A model generated the notes under the pieces. It worked only from the letters and a program-made list of their open reading frames with translations, made no database searches and was not told where the DNA came from. Source: Artocarpus heterophyllus (Eukaryota > Streptophyta > Magnoliopsida > Rosales > Moraceae). From it: DNA of 64,000 nt. Positions 36,193 to 47,291 of this stretch are shown here, piece by piece. Where the stretch lies: the NCBI GenBank assembly GCA_025403435.1, contig CM046340.1:27412210-27476209 (forward strand), written 5' to 3'. Both the position numbers and the translations under genes were made by a program. The stretch's first letter is position 1; every line of letters begins with the position of its first letter.

Positions 36193-36323
36193 TGTTGGAA
36201 AAACATGAACACAGTGGAATTTTAAAGAATTTAAGTCAAAGCCCTTCCAAATAACAAGTTAGACATGCTATGTATATAAATAAATTAAGATCTTACATAC
36301 CTCTTAACATTGGAGCAGCACAC
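36193..36323 (-). repeat. Copia LTR end, third family, cut by element B
   Basis: On the plus strand it starts TGTTGGAAAAACATGAAC and carries AACAAGTTAGACATGCTATG, like 22,512-22,620. It stops at 36,323 where the LTR of copia-2 element B begins (TGTTGGAAAAATAGTGC). The rest would lie right of element B, beyond the window. Confidence 0.6.
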
Positions 36324-37320
36324 TGTTGGAAAAATAGTGCTCAGCGGAATTTTAAAAATTTTACAATAGAGTAATTTCCAAAATACAAGTTTGACATGCT
36401 ACATGCATAAATTAAGAAGATCTTACTAGCCTTTGTGTGCTGAAGAACCTCTGCAATCTATGAAGAGAAATAACATTCCAAAAGAGCCTCAACCAACTGG
36501 TCTTCTTTGCTATTCTCTATCCACGACCGGAGTGAGTGTGGGCTCACACGTGCAGCTCTTCCACCGATGACTCTCCTTCCAACCAATCGAGAGAACCCAA
36601 AGCAAGTGTTCGTGATTTGTGAACAAAACCTCTTAGGGAGTTTTCAGATTCTCACTAGCAGAGTATCTCTCTTAATCTCTCAATTGATCAGAGTAACTTG
36701 TAAGAATCACTCCCTATTTATAGAGGTTGGTCCTAGGGTCAGTCCTCATTAGATTAGGTCTCAAAATTCAGATCAGAATCAAATTCGGATCAATATCTGA
36801 TAAGATTCGCGTGAAAATGCGTGATCTTATCCTTCATTGATGGCAGGCCAAACCACTTGATCGGCAGGCCGAGCACATCCATCGACAGGTCAAACTATCG
36901 AAAAAAAAAAATCTCGCGAATCTTTTATTTTCCACCTGAGATTCTATAGGATAAAGTCTCAGTTTTTATTCAAATAACCCAATAGAGAAGTTATCTGATT
37001 AAAACAACTTTATCTAGATAATCTCTAGGAAAATAAATCAATTCCCAATGATTCTACAAGTTTATCTTGATCTAATTTATCCAAAATTAAATCAACCGAT
37101 AAACAGACAAGAATTATCTGATCCCAATAATTCAACAAGTTTATCTTGAATTAATTTAATACAAAATTAATTTAACCGATAAACAGACATGAATTATTTG
37201 ATTCTTTCAAATTTCAACCAATCTAATAAATCCAACATAAGTCACCAACTATTAGAAAAACACGCCGTGTCGTTACAGGATGTTGTGAGCTAGCAAAGGG
37301 GACCAAATTGACCTATATAG
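36324..37320 (-). repeat. 3' LTR of copia-2 element B, first part
   Basis: Minus-orientation copia-2 LTR (TGTTGG at the plus-strand start), interrupted after 997 bp by element A. Its last five bases TATAG (37,316-37,320) are repeated at 49,948-49,952, where the LTR continues to 50,965. Joined length is 2,010 bp without the duplicate, the usual length. It includes a dyad cluster at 36,840-36,900 and the inverted TATA-like CTATAAATAG near 36,715. Confidence 0.92.
36840..36900. repeat. Dyad cluster in copia B LTR
   Basis: Three units: ATGGCAGGCCAAAC, ATCGGCAGGCCGAG and ATCGACAGGTCAAAC, about 22-24 bases apart, between a GATCTTATC-type stretch and an A run, the same LTR position as in the other copia-2 LTRs. 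Confidence 0.85.
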
Positions 37321-39333
37321 TGTTGGAAACAAAGTATGCAACAGAATTTTAAAAATTTTTCATCAGAGTAATTTCCAAAACACAAGTTTGACATGTTTTA
37401 TGTATAAATTAGACAGATCTTACTAACCTTAGTGTGCCGAAGAACCTCCGCAACCTGTGTAGAGAAGTAACGTTCTAGAAGAGCTCAACCAACTGGTATT
37501 CTTTGCTATTCTCTATCCACAACCTGAGTGAGTGTGGGCTCACACGTACAGCTTTTCCACCGGTGACTCTCCTTCCAACCAATAGAGAGAACCCAAAGCT
37601 AGTGTTTGTGATTTGTGAACAAAAGCTCTTAGAGAGTTTTCAGATGCTCACTAGAAGATTATCACTCTTAATCTCTCAAATTGATCTGAGTAAATCATGA
37701 GACTCACTCCCTTTATATAGCTATTGGTCCTGGGGTCAATCCATATCAGATTAGGTCTCAAAAACTCGAAACAGAATCAAGTTCGGATCAATATCTGATA
37801 AGATCTGCGTGAAAACGTGTAATCTTATCTCTTGTTGATTAGCAGGCCGAACAAGCCCCATCGGCAGGCCGACCACGTAATTCGGCAGGCCGAACTCTCG
37901 AGAAAAAATCTTCACAAATCTTTTATTTTCCACTCAAGATTCTAAAGAATAAAGTCTCAGTTTTGATTCAAATAACCCAATAGAGAAGTTATCTGATCAA
38001 AAAAAACTTTATCAAGATAATCTCTAAGAAAATAAATCGATTCACAATAATTCTACAAGTTTATCTTGTTCTAATTTGTCCAAAATTAAAACAACCGATA
38101 AACAGACAAGAATTATTTGATCGCAATAATTCAACAAGTTTATCTTGAACTAATTTCTTACAAAATTAATTCAACCGATAAACAGACATGAATTATTTGA
38201 TTCTTACAAATTTTAAACCAATCTGATAAATCTGACATATGTCACCAATTATTGGAAAAGCACGCCGTGTCGTTACAAGACTTTGTGAGCTAGCAAAGGG
38301 GACCAAAATGGACCTATAAAGTTTAAGCTCATGATAATTATGAAACCCAATATCCTAGATATACATTTCACAATTAATCAACTCCAACGCTACTCCACTA
38401 AAAGCTTGGAGTTGCACTCTCAAACTTTATAGAATTACAAAGCCCATGTAGCTAAGTCTCCATGATATATCATAGTGTATCGGATCCCCATATGATCATC
38501 CATAATCGACTTAAGGACAAGTTCTGTCTTACCTTCCCGATTATTTTTATCTGAAGTTCCATTGTCTCACCATTAGAAAACTTACCATCTAAAGATAGTA
38601 TACCATTCGGTTACACCTATGTATCCAAATGGTTGAGCGCTCCAGTTTTCTAATATCTACGACGACGCATATAAGAGGATATCATTACTCCTAAAGAGAA
38701 GCTATGGATTCCATATCTACGAATAACAAGTCTACGCTATCAAGAGTCATGCCTCCAACGTACCGGTATGCATACACTATTGAGATGTGGGTGTCACCCT
38801 TTGGCACATCAAAAGACACAAGTCGAGATAACGGGCCCACTATTCATCTCAGGATTAAGATACAATACAAATGACTGTCTAAAGTGAATCGATTTGCTGA
38901 GATAGAATTATTAATCCAAATCAATTCACTTTATGTCCCGATCCAACACATCGTCACCTAGGACAACGTGCCAATGTTTCTATTCGCGGAGTCCAACTCC
39001 GATGGTCAAGACAAACCATCTCCCAAAAGGGATATAGACAACATAACAATCTTTACATGAATAAAGTGCCCAACTTTATTTCCTCGATTGCGGATCATAT
39101 GTTTTAGACCGTCACCTTAAGAATCGTGTCTTCTGCATAATCAGTCCATCATATGCCCAATTCTTAAGGTTCAGACTGACAGTCTCAGACTACTGTTTGC
39201 TTATCATACATTCAACAAATATGAACATAAAGAGGACAAGATTTGGTATATATAAATGAATAAATTCTTTATTGATAAAAATGTCTCCAAAAACGTATTA
39301 CATTTTTACTCCTTAGGGCATACATGTCTAACA
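37321..39333 (-). repeat. Copia-2 element A 3' LTR
   Basis: 2,013 bp; plus strand from TGTTGGAAACAAAG to CATACATGTCTAACA. Followed inside by the polypurine tract (minus strand TAGTGCAAGTGGGAGAT, 39,334-39,350). It carries a dyad cluster at 37,838-37,897 that includes one exact TTCGGCAGGCCGAA (37,881-37,894). Confidence 0.95.
37838..37897. repeat. Dyad cluster in copia A 3' LTR
   Basis: Three units, the last an exact TTCGGCAGGCCGAA (37,881-37,894): TTAGCAGGCCGAAC, ATCGGCAGGCCGACC and TTCGGCAGGCCGAAC. Confidence 0.9.
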
Positions 39334-39344
39334 ATCTCCCACTT

Positions 39345-39880
39345 GCACTAAGTGAGTAAATACAGCAAATTTCGCATCCCCATAGCTTCCACATGACTCT
39401 CGAAGACTCTCCCAGTAAGTGTCTTTGTAAATGGATCAGCTAAATTGTCCTCTAACGCGATCTTGCGCACCGTGACATGCCCGCCCTCAATGAAGTCGTT
39501 TATCACATGATACTTCCGATCAATATGCTTACTCTTCTTGTGAAATCTTGGTTCCTTAGCATTAGCTACCGCCGCACTATTATCACAGTATAGTGACATC
39601 GCTTTATCCATACCAAGAACTACCTCAAGATCCCCAAGGAACTTGCGGAGCCACACTGCTTCTTTCGAAGCATCACTAGCCGCCACATACTCGGCCTCCA
39701 TCGTTGAATCCGAAGTGCAATCTTGCTTCGCACTTCTCCAACTGATGGCACCACCACCCAGAGTAAACACAAACCCCGAAGTCGATTTCCTAGAATCCAA
39801 ACAGGATTGAAAATCCGAATCAGTGTATCCTAAAGGAGTTAAATCCTCACCCGAATACACAAGCATATACCCTTGAGTCC
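39345..39880 (-). pseudogene. Copia A RNase H
   Basis: Best preserved copia RNase H of the window: 172 codons open (39,866-39,348). Seen in order: YSGEDLTPLGYTDSDF (first active-site Asp), SRKSTSGFVFTLGG, ISWRSAKQ, DSTMEAEYVAASDASKEAVW (catalytic Glu), YCDNSAAVANAKEPRF (third Asp), KHIDRKYHVI and DNLADPFTKTL to the natural stop just before the polypurine tract. All catalytic positions are present, unlike element C. Upstream it is out of frame with the reverse transcriptase because of a deletion of about 37 bp near 39,965-40,000, seen by comparison with element B near 51,600-51,650. Confidence 0.92.
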
Positions 39881-39989
39881 TTCTCAGGTACTTGAAAATA
39901 TGTTTTACCGCAACCCAATGGTTCGGTCCTGGATCCGCCTGAAATCAACTTACAATCCCGACCGCATAGCTAATATCCGGTCGAGTACA

Positions 39990-40475
39990 AAGCATAAGGT
40001 ACCTTCTTCATGTATTCTCTTTCTTCATAAGACTTTGGAGAGTTTTTCTTCGAAAGAGTAATTCCAGACCTAGATGGTTGCCCACCTTTCTTGGAATCCT
40101 GCATTGCAAACCTCCTGAGAATTTTATCTATGTAGCTGACCTGAGACAAAGCTATCATTTTGTTCTTCCTATCCTAAAAAATCTGGATACCGAGAATAAA
40201 ATTAGCCTCACCTAAGTCCTTCATGTCAAACTGCTTGGTCAACCATAATTTGACCGATGACAATGCCCCAACGTCATTGCCAATTAGCAGAATGTCATCT
40301 ACATAGAGCAGTAGAAAAACCACCTTCCCATCCTTAATGTGTTTGTAAACACATGGTTCATCCACGTTTTGTGAGAACCCATAAGTCTTGATCACTTGAT
40401 CAAATCTTATGTTCCAAGAACGAGAAGCCTGCTTAAGTCCATAAATAGACTTAAGCAGCTTACAAACCTTACCCT
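39990..40475 (-). pseudogene. Copia A reverse transcriptase, C-terminal part
   Basis: On the minus strand: CKLLKSIYGLKQASRSWN, YGFSQNVDEPCVYKH, VVFLLLYVDDILLIGND with the YVDD catalytic motif near 40,300, and FDMKDLGEANFILGI, then a stop (TAG where Gln is expected) and YIDKILRRFAMQDSKK in the same direction. The N-terminal part lies beyond the nested solo LTR at 43,538-43,905. Confidence 0.92.
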
Positions 40476-40730
40476 CTTGATGTAACGCCCACCTATTTTA
40501 TGTAACGAAACCACGTTAAGTTAGTAATGTTGATAAGGAATGTTAATAATAAATAACGTTATATGATATGATATGTGATGTGCATGTTACTGACTTTTTA
40601 TGTCAAGTTTTCTGACAGGTGACGACCACATGGGACCGTTGTGCTCTAGTGTTCATGTGAAATTTTAAATATATGATTAATTATGATGCAATGATGTATA
40701 AATGTTTTATGTTATGGCAATTAATGACAG

Positions 40731-40877
40731 ATCGGCAGGCCAAACTTTTAAGATCGACAGGCCAAAATGACTACCCGAGAACGATAGGCCGAAGAACCCC
40801 ACCGACAGGCCGAACTTATTGGAACTGGCAGGCCGAAGGGGAAAACCGGCAGGCCGAACACGTCTGACAGGCAGTCA
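40731..40877. repeat. Dyad cluster, 5' part of solo gypsy LTR
   Basis: Six or seven units of the GGCAGGCCGAAC type (ATCGGCAGGCCAAAC, ATCGACAGGCCAAAA, GATAGGCCGAAG, CCGACAGGCCGAAC, TGGCAGGCCGAAG, CCGGCAGGCCGAAC, then TGACAGGCAG), about 17-35 bases apart. All read in the same direction. The open frame across it (40,673-40,867) is a by-product of the repeats. Confidence 0.85.
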
Positions 40878-43010
40878 GCAGAAATTATTCCAAAATTATG
40901 GCTGAGTTAATTACATTAATTGGGTGAATTAATGTGATTCATTGGCATAATAATGGAATGTTTTTATCAGTTAAGGAAATTAAAGGATTTGATTTGTATT
41001 GATTTGTATTATTTTAAGAGGTTTCCTATTTTTAGAAGGTAAATTAAGGTAAGATTGATGATGTTTGACCTTCCTTTTCTTTCTCTTCCTCTTCCCACGC
41101 CTCACGCCCCCAACAGTCAAAATTTCCTGACTTAATGAAGGCCATGAATGCTCATTATGTTTATTACATTAAAAATTTTAACGTTTCTTCTTTTTATTAT
41201 TTTCTCTCCTCTCACGCTCTCTCTCTCTCTCACTCTCAAAAAGTCTGAGACATTTTCTTATTTCCCTATCTTCCTCTTCTCTTCTTCTTCAAGAAATTTC
41301 TCTCTCTCTCCCACGAAAATTTTCTGAGTATATTGGAAGAAAAAGTTTTGTTTGTGAAATCAAGAGTTTTGGGAAGAAATTCCAAGGTAAGAACTCAGTT
41401 TTCTTTATGTTTTTGAAAAGAACTTTTTCTTCTCGTTTCATCTACAATATCCTCTCTAGGAATTGTATTTTTGTTTTGAGTTTTTATTACGATGTTCATG
41501 TGATGATTTTTCACATTTCATGTCTTCTCGGTTTTTATGAAAATGGATATTTCTGTCTTCTACCCTTCGCAGTAATGTTACAGTTTTATTTTGATGAATA
41601 AAATGTAATGATTATTCAAGCGGTAATTATGATGTTTTCATGAAAAGTTGTTAAAATATGCATATGTATGAGTATGTAAGATGAATGTATTTTATTTATA
41701 TGTTATGAAATTTTTATGGGAATTCATTAAGAAAAATGTTTCAATAAATGTTATTTCTGGATTTTTTGTTTATGAAATGTTATGTATGTTTAAAAGATTT
41801 TATGATAATAAAATAATTTCATGCATGATAATATGATGCTTGTATGAAGTTTTAAATTAAAATATAAATATATTAATTGTTCGAAAATGTTCTATTTAAA
41901 AGATAATTATGTTCAAAATGTATGGTTTGTTTTATATGCTTAAGGTAATTTTTATGATTTAAGAAAAATCATAATAACATGTTTATGTGATGACGATTTT
42001 TATGGTTATGAATTATGTTTATAATATGAGATGAGTGTACGTATATGTGAATATTATATGAATAAATGTTATGTGTATGGATATTTCATGATAAGTATTG
42101 ATTTGTATTGCATCTTTAAAATGGATATATGGCATGAACACTTAAGGAAGCGAGCACATCGAGACTGCGGCATCGTCACCAAGTGCATTTTTAAGGTTAA
42201 TTAAGCTATCGTTGAGGTAAGTACATTCTCATTTGCAACATGACACATGTTTTTTTTTACAAGGTTTGATGATATGTTTACAAGGATACTCATGATGATT
42301 TTATGATGATTTTTCATTAAAGGATTTCTTATGAAAAAATTTCATGATTTTAAGTTATGCATGATGTTTATGGCATGTTTTAAAGTATGAAAAGTATGTA
42401 TATATGTATCACCTAATAAGTGTTGCACACCCAATGTTATGAAATGTTATGTTATGATGTCATGTTTGGTTTGGGATTAGCTACCCTTCTCCTCTCATGA
42501 CGGCGCACCTATGATGATATTTATGGTGCAACACTTGGGCCCTTAAGATAAAAATAGATTAAGTTTTAACATGGTCAATGTTATGAAAGATATGTTCTAT
42601 GGAATTGTGCTTAAGGCACTTTATGATATGCTGACCATGATGATGATGATGATGTTTATGAAATGCTTTAAAAATTGTGAGAATTATATGTACTTACTAA
42701 GCGTTAGCTTAATCATGTTTTATATGTCATGTTGCAGATAAGGTAAGAGAATCATGGACTAGGTGGAGGACATGGGAAGGCGTGTGAGCAACATGAACGA
42801 TGAATTGTAAACGGAAGCACGCCAAGAAAAACGATTTTATGATTTAAACAAGTTATATATTTTGAGCATATATTTATATGTTAAGTTTTAAGAATACTTA
42901 TATTATGGTCTTATAAGATATTTATCATTTTTAATGAATTGTGAACTTCCGCTATATTTTACGTAAAGTTAGTATGTTTAAAATTAAGTTTTCCAAAGGA
43001 ATTTGGTCTC

Positions 43011-43190
43011 GGACGGCCTACCGAACTCTGTGGCCAGCCTGCCGAAGACTAGAAGTTCGGCCTACCGATCGAATTTTCCGGCCTGCCGAACATGGAGGAA
43101 TTTTTGGTCCGAATTGCAAAGCCTTTGCCGGCTTGCCGGTTGAGGGAACTCCGGCCTGCCGAAGTCCCAAGTTTGGCCTGCCGAACTGTG
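43011..43190. repeat. Dyad cluster, 3' part of solo gypsy LTR (opposite direction)
   Basis: At least six units of TTCGGCCTGCCGA type (ACGGCCTACCGAAC, CCAGCCTGCCGAAG, TTCGGCCTACCGATC, CCGGCCTGCCGAAC, CCGGCCTGCCGAAG, TTTGGCCTGCCGAAC), the reverse complement of the cluster 2.2 kb upstream. The LTR transcript could in principle pair the two clusters. Confidence 0.85.
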
Positions 43191-43537
43191 GGAGTAAGTA
43201 AGTTTTAATCGATTTGATGTTTAATGTGATATGTTGTGATATTTTTATAAGTCTTGATTTTACAACTTGGTATATCTATTTTATTAATATAAGTTCATGA
43301 TTAATTTAAAGTATAAATGAATAAATTACGTTATGGAATAAATTAAACTATGATTTTCGAAACAACGTTAAAAAAAAAAAACGTATGAATGGATCCTGGT
43401 AATGTAAGTTTATGTACTTTTAAAATCTATAGTAACGATAAAGTTTGATATTATTTATAAGTTTAAGGTTTATTCATGTACGAATGTAATTATGTCACGA
43501 CATCTGTGACATCTGAATTAAGGGGTGTTTCACTTGA

Positions 43538-43905
43538 CCCGCGACCTTGAACCCGTCTGGTTGTTCCATATAAATGGACTCATCAAGATAGCCATTCAAA
43601 AAAGCCGTCTTGACATCCATCTGTCAAATCTCGTAGTCGAGAGCGGCAGCTATGGACAACAGAATCCGAATGGACTTAAGCATGGCTATAGACGAAAAGG
43701 TTTCCTCATAATTGATTCCTTCCTTTTGCATATAACCCTTAGCTACCAATCTAGCCTTAAAGGTTTTGACCTTTCCATCCACCCCTTTTTTCCTCTTGTA
43801 AATCCACTTACACCCTATGGGTTTTACCCCTTTGGGAAGATCCACAAGCTCCCAGACCCGATTAGACTCCATAGACTTCATCTTTATGTTCATGGCCTCT
43901 GTCTA
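43538..43905 (-). pseudogene. Copia A reverse transcriptase, N-terminal part
   Basis: On the minus strand: NIKMKSMESNRVWELVDLP, VKPIGCKWIYKRKKG, KARLVAKGYMQKEG, YEETFSSIAMLKSIR, then ALDYEI followed by TGA (Trp in elements B and C: WQ-DVK), then AFLNGYLDESIYMEQPDGF up to the solo LTR. The first catalytic Asp sits just after that stop. The frame is otherwise the same as that of the 495-codon upstream frame. Confidence 0.9.
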
Positions 43906-44013
43906 AAATCTTGAATTAACATCCTCCATAGCTTCTGCATAAGTATAAGGATCCCTGTCATGTTCATCTGGATCAGCCAAGAAGACCTCCCCATTGAACA
44001 TATACCTCTCAGG

Positions 44014-44550
44014 TTAAGGCCCGATCCTCCCACTACGCCAAAGCCCCTGAGATTGTTGTTCAGGTTTGTTTGGTTTTTCTACACCGGTCAAAATGGTTTC
44101 GTTTGGAACCTGTGGAGTGAACGAATCACCCCTTAACTCCTCAAGCACCACTTTGCTTCGAGGTTTAAAGTTGTCCATGTAACTCTCCTCAAGGAAAGTT
44201 GCATTAGTTGAAACCACGACTTTATTTTCCTTTGGGTTATAAAAATAACCTCCTTTAGTCCCTTTTGGATATCCTAGAAACACGCAAACTTCCGAATGTG
44301 CTTCCAACTTATTCGGATCCTTAAATAGGACATGAGCTGGACATCCCCATATGTGAATATGGTTTAAGGATGTCTTCTGTCTTATCCACAACTCGTGAGG
44401 AGTTTTAGGGACCGATTTTGAAGGCACATTGTTCAAAAGATAACATGCGGTTTGTAGTGCATATCTCCAAAAGGATAAAGGTAATGATGAATAACTCATC
44501 ATGAACCTAATCATGTCCAACAAAGTCCTATACCTTCTCTCCGCTACGCC
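44014..44550 (-). pseudogene. Copia A integrase, C-terminal part
   Basis: In frame with the upstream integrase core after one amber codon (44,551-44,553). It holds [13 protein letters not shown] with the catalytic Glu, [49 protein letters not shown] and SGRIGP. It ends at a TAA (44,011-44,013) that replaces a Gln codon (CAA in element C: GRQPERY). The C-terminal tail links integrase to reverse transcriptase in the polyprotein. Confidence 0.9.
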
Positions 44551-44553
44551 ATT

Positions 44554-46041
44554 CTACTGTGGAGTGCCCGGCGTAGTCAAATGGGATAAAATCTCATTCT
44601 CTAACAAGTGTCCCAAGAACTCATCAGAAAGGTATTCCCCACCTCGATCAGATCGAAGTGCCTTTATGGGTCTACCCAATTGCTTTTCCACTTCAGCCTG
44701 AAACTCCCTGAACTTATCATAAGTTTTGCTTTTGTGGTGCATTAGGTACACATACCCATATCTTGAGTAAACGTCAATAAAAGTGACGAAATACTCATAT
44801 CCTCCTCGTGCCCAGATGTTCATTGGTCCGCAAACATCACTATACACAAGTTCTAGAACCCCTTGGACCCTATTGCCCTTAGACCCGTATGGTCTTTTCG
44901 TCATTTTACCCTCCAAACAAGATTCACATTGAGGTATAGATTCCACCTTTAAGTGACTTAAAGGTCCATCCCTTACCAACCTTTGAATCCTGTTCAGGTT
45001 AATATGGCCAAGGCGTAAATGCCAAAGATAAGTCCTATTAGAGTGAGAAGTTTTAAGTATTTTTGAGTCATTATCATTTATCTCAGCATTAAGCAATAAG
45101 TCCATCTTAGGTTTGATAAAATATAGATTATTTTGCATCCATCCAGAATAGATAAAAGATTTATTTTTACAAATCACCACTTTTTCATTAAAAGATACCA
45201 CGTATGAGTCTTTAAATAAAGAAGATACAGAAATTAAATTCCTTTTAAATTTAGGAACATAAAAGAAATCTCGCAAAATTAAATTCCTATAATTATCAAA
45301 GTAAAGATGGACATCTCCCACTGCTTCCGCTGAGACCAAGGATCCATCGCCCATCCGAAGTGTTAAGTCTTCACGTAGTAGACTTCTCGTTTCTTTGAAT
45401 CCCTGTAGAGAAACACAAACATGATTAGTTGCACCGGAATCTATGACCCAGATGTCATTGGATTCCTCAACCAAACAAGTTTCTAAATATAGAAGGTCAC
45501 ACCTACCTCCCTTGGAAAGGAAGTCCTTGCAATGCTTCTTTATATGCCCGACCTTACCACAGAAGAAGCACTTAAGCTTCTTTGGGTTCTTCTTCTTCTT
45601 CTTCTTGCTCTTGGTAGTAGCAGGAATAGAAGACTTCCCATTCTTGGCCCGTTGCTTCTTTCCATTCCTAGAGTTAGGATTGGAACCAGAAGCAGCTACC
45701 ATGTTGGCCTCACCACCAGCAGGAGACTCCCTGATCAGCAGTTCAAACTCCTGTAACTGTTTCATCAGTTTTGTCAAGGTCATATCCCGTCTATTGCATA
45801 AATTAAAAGTAGCACTAAATGGAATAAATTCCTTTGAAAGAGTCTCAAAGACCATAGTCATCTGAGTTTCAGCATCGATGTCGGCTCCATTGGTTTGAGC
45901 CTCAGCGAGGTAACCCATGACCAACATCATGTGCTCCTTTACAGATGTCCCCGGTCTCTGTCTACAGTTTAAAAGTTTCCGAAGCGCCCCTTGCCGCTTT
46001 GTTATGGCCTGGCCTCCAAACATGTCCTCAAGATTATCCAA
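44554..46041 (-). pseudogene. Copia A gag C-terminus, protease and integrase core (495 codons open)
   Basis: Longest open frame in the window. Gag part: NLEDMFGGQAITKRQGALRK, VKEHMMLVMGYLAEA and a Lys-rich stretch, then the CCHC zinc knuckle CFFCGKVGHIKKHC (about residues 158-172; 45,570-45,530). Protease: IWVIDSGATNHVCV (45,455-45,413), active-site DSG intact. GAG-pre-integrase: YLWHLRLGHINLNRIQRLVR and CESCLEGKM. Integrase core: LVYSDVCGPM, YFVTFIDVYSRYGYVYLM (first Asp), ALRSDRGGEYLSDEF (second Asp), ending at TPGTPQ and the amber codon. Relative to gag's ATG it is out of frame (deletion near 46,150). Function would be capsid, maturation and integration. Confidence 0.93.
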
Positions 46042-46325
46042 TATCTGCTTCGCAGTCTCATAATCTTGATGTTGAGCCTACAGCACGTTGTTCATGCTAG
46101 CCATAACATAGCAACGGGCTTGATCATTAGCATCTTTCCAGCAGTCGTACGCTTGAATTGCTCATTACTTGAGTGTCCCGTAGGCTCGGGAGGACAAGGG
46201 GTTGTCAGTACATATTTCAGTTTCTCAAAGGATAGGACGATGTCCATGTTCCGTTTCCAATCATTATAATTCTCACCGGTTAATTGGTTTTTGTCAAGTA
46301 TCGATGATAAAGCGTTTTTAGACAT
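46042..46325 (-). pseudogene. Copia A gag N-terminus
   Basis: An ATG at 46,325 starts MSKNALSSILDKNQLTGENY, NDWKRNMDIVLSFEKLKYVL, a typical copia gag opening. After about 60 residues a frame change near 46,150 is needed to read AYDCWKDANDQARCYVMAS, and then a TAG in NNVL*AQHQ (Gln expected) precedes the 495-codon frame. I place the start at this ATG because no in-frame ATG with gag homology lies upstream. Confidence 0.85.
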
Positions 46326-47291
46326 TTTCAATCTACAATAAAGAATCATATACCAAACATAAGCAAACATATATAATAATTTAGTAAGATAACACAATCA
46401 TGTAAAATCATACAAATGTGTTTATGTGTCAAAACCTTGAAAATATCACAACCTTACAACGATAATTCCCAACTCAGAATTCAACAAGCTCCTAGGGGAG
46501 TCATGTCAAATTCAATTAGGAACACGGATCCCTTCCTGATTAATATATGCCATCCAGGACCCGTATGATCCAGCATATACTAATAATCATTTCTTTGGCC
46601 ATTAATTTTATTAACAGAGCTCCTAGGGGAGGTTAATAATAAAATTAACATGAGTGTATAACCATTGTTTCAATATTTTATCCATGATTTATAATCACCA
46701 TTTAGGGGTGTGCAACCATAAATCATACTAAAATACCTTATCTTTTCAGAGATCTAATCTGGTACATGATAGAAATCCCTTCCTAGGGGTCGGGACCACC
46801 ATGTTCTTCCTATGGACCAACGATGGAGGCCTTAGGTCCTCTCTTCGAAAACCTTCTCCCACTCAATCTTTTGAAGTCAAGGTTTTATTTTAAAATTATG
46901 CATGAACAATTTTAATATGAGCGGCACTCCCTATCCTATATGACATGTTATCAATATACATGGTAAATCATATTATAATGCAGACAAGCAAAGCAATCAA
47001 GCAAAGCTACAAGCAAAATAATAATAACCGTAATATTATGGTTCCACCCTAGAGAGTAGAAAACTAAGATTACAAGAGAATAATCGAGACATTTATCGAT
47101 TCTTCATCCTTGAGTCCTTAAGCTGTATCATTCTTCATGTAATATCCATCTTTAAGTCTTCAATCCCATATGAATCAAATACTTCATATTTCCAGTCATA
47201 TTCGAATTTAATGTTTCTCAGAATCATCCCAAAAATAAAATTAAAACTGCACCGAAAAAATTACACATTTTCTGGACACTTGGCAGCTCTC

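Larger units (their letters stand above)
40481..43532 (+). repeat. 3.05-kb solo gypsy LTR in copia A reverse transcriptase
   Basis: It runs from TGTAACGCCCACC to AAGGGGTGTTTCA, 3,052 bp, flanked by a perfect CTTGA duplication (40,476-40,480 and 43,533-43,537). Element B shows the empty site near 52,135-52,150. It is homologous, inverted, to the LTRs of G3: CACAGATGTCG near its end pairs with 54,411, and a GACGACCACATGGG-type stretch near 40,621 with 57,580. It has a dyad cluster at each end (40,731-40,877 and 43,011-43,190) and the TACTTACTAAGCGTTAGCTT box at 42,691-42,710. No internal coding region. Confidence 0.95.

Noticed and set aside
40673..40867. Arg/Gln/Ala-rich frame, and similar ones at 42,941-43,201, 47,224-47,418 and 62,862-63,056
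   Set aside because: They run through the repeated dyad clusters; the repeats produce GRP or RQAD-like residues without selection.
40731..40877. Dyad clusters as a CRISPR-like array
   Set aside because: Units are short (about 14 bp), unevenly spaced and diverged, and the host is a plant; no cas genes.
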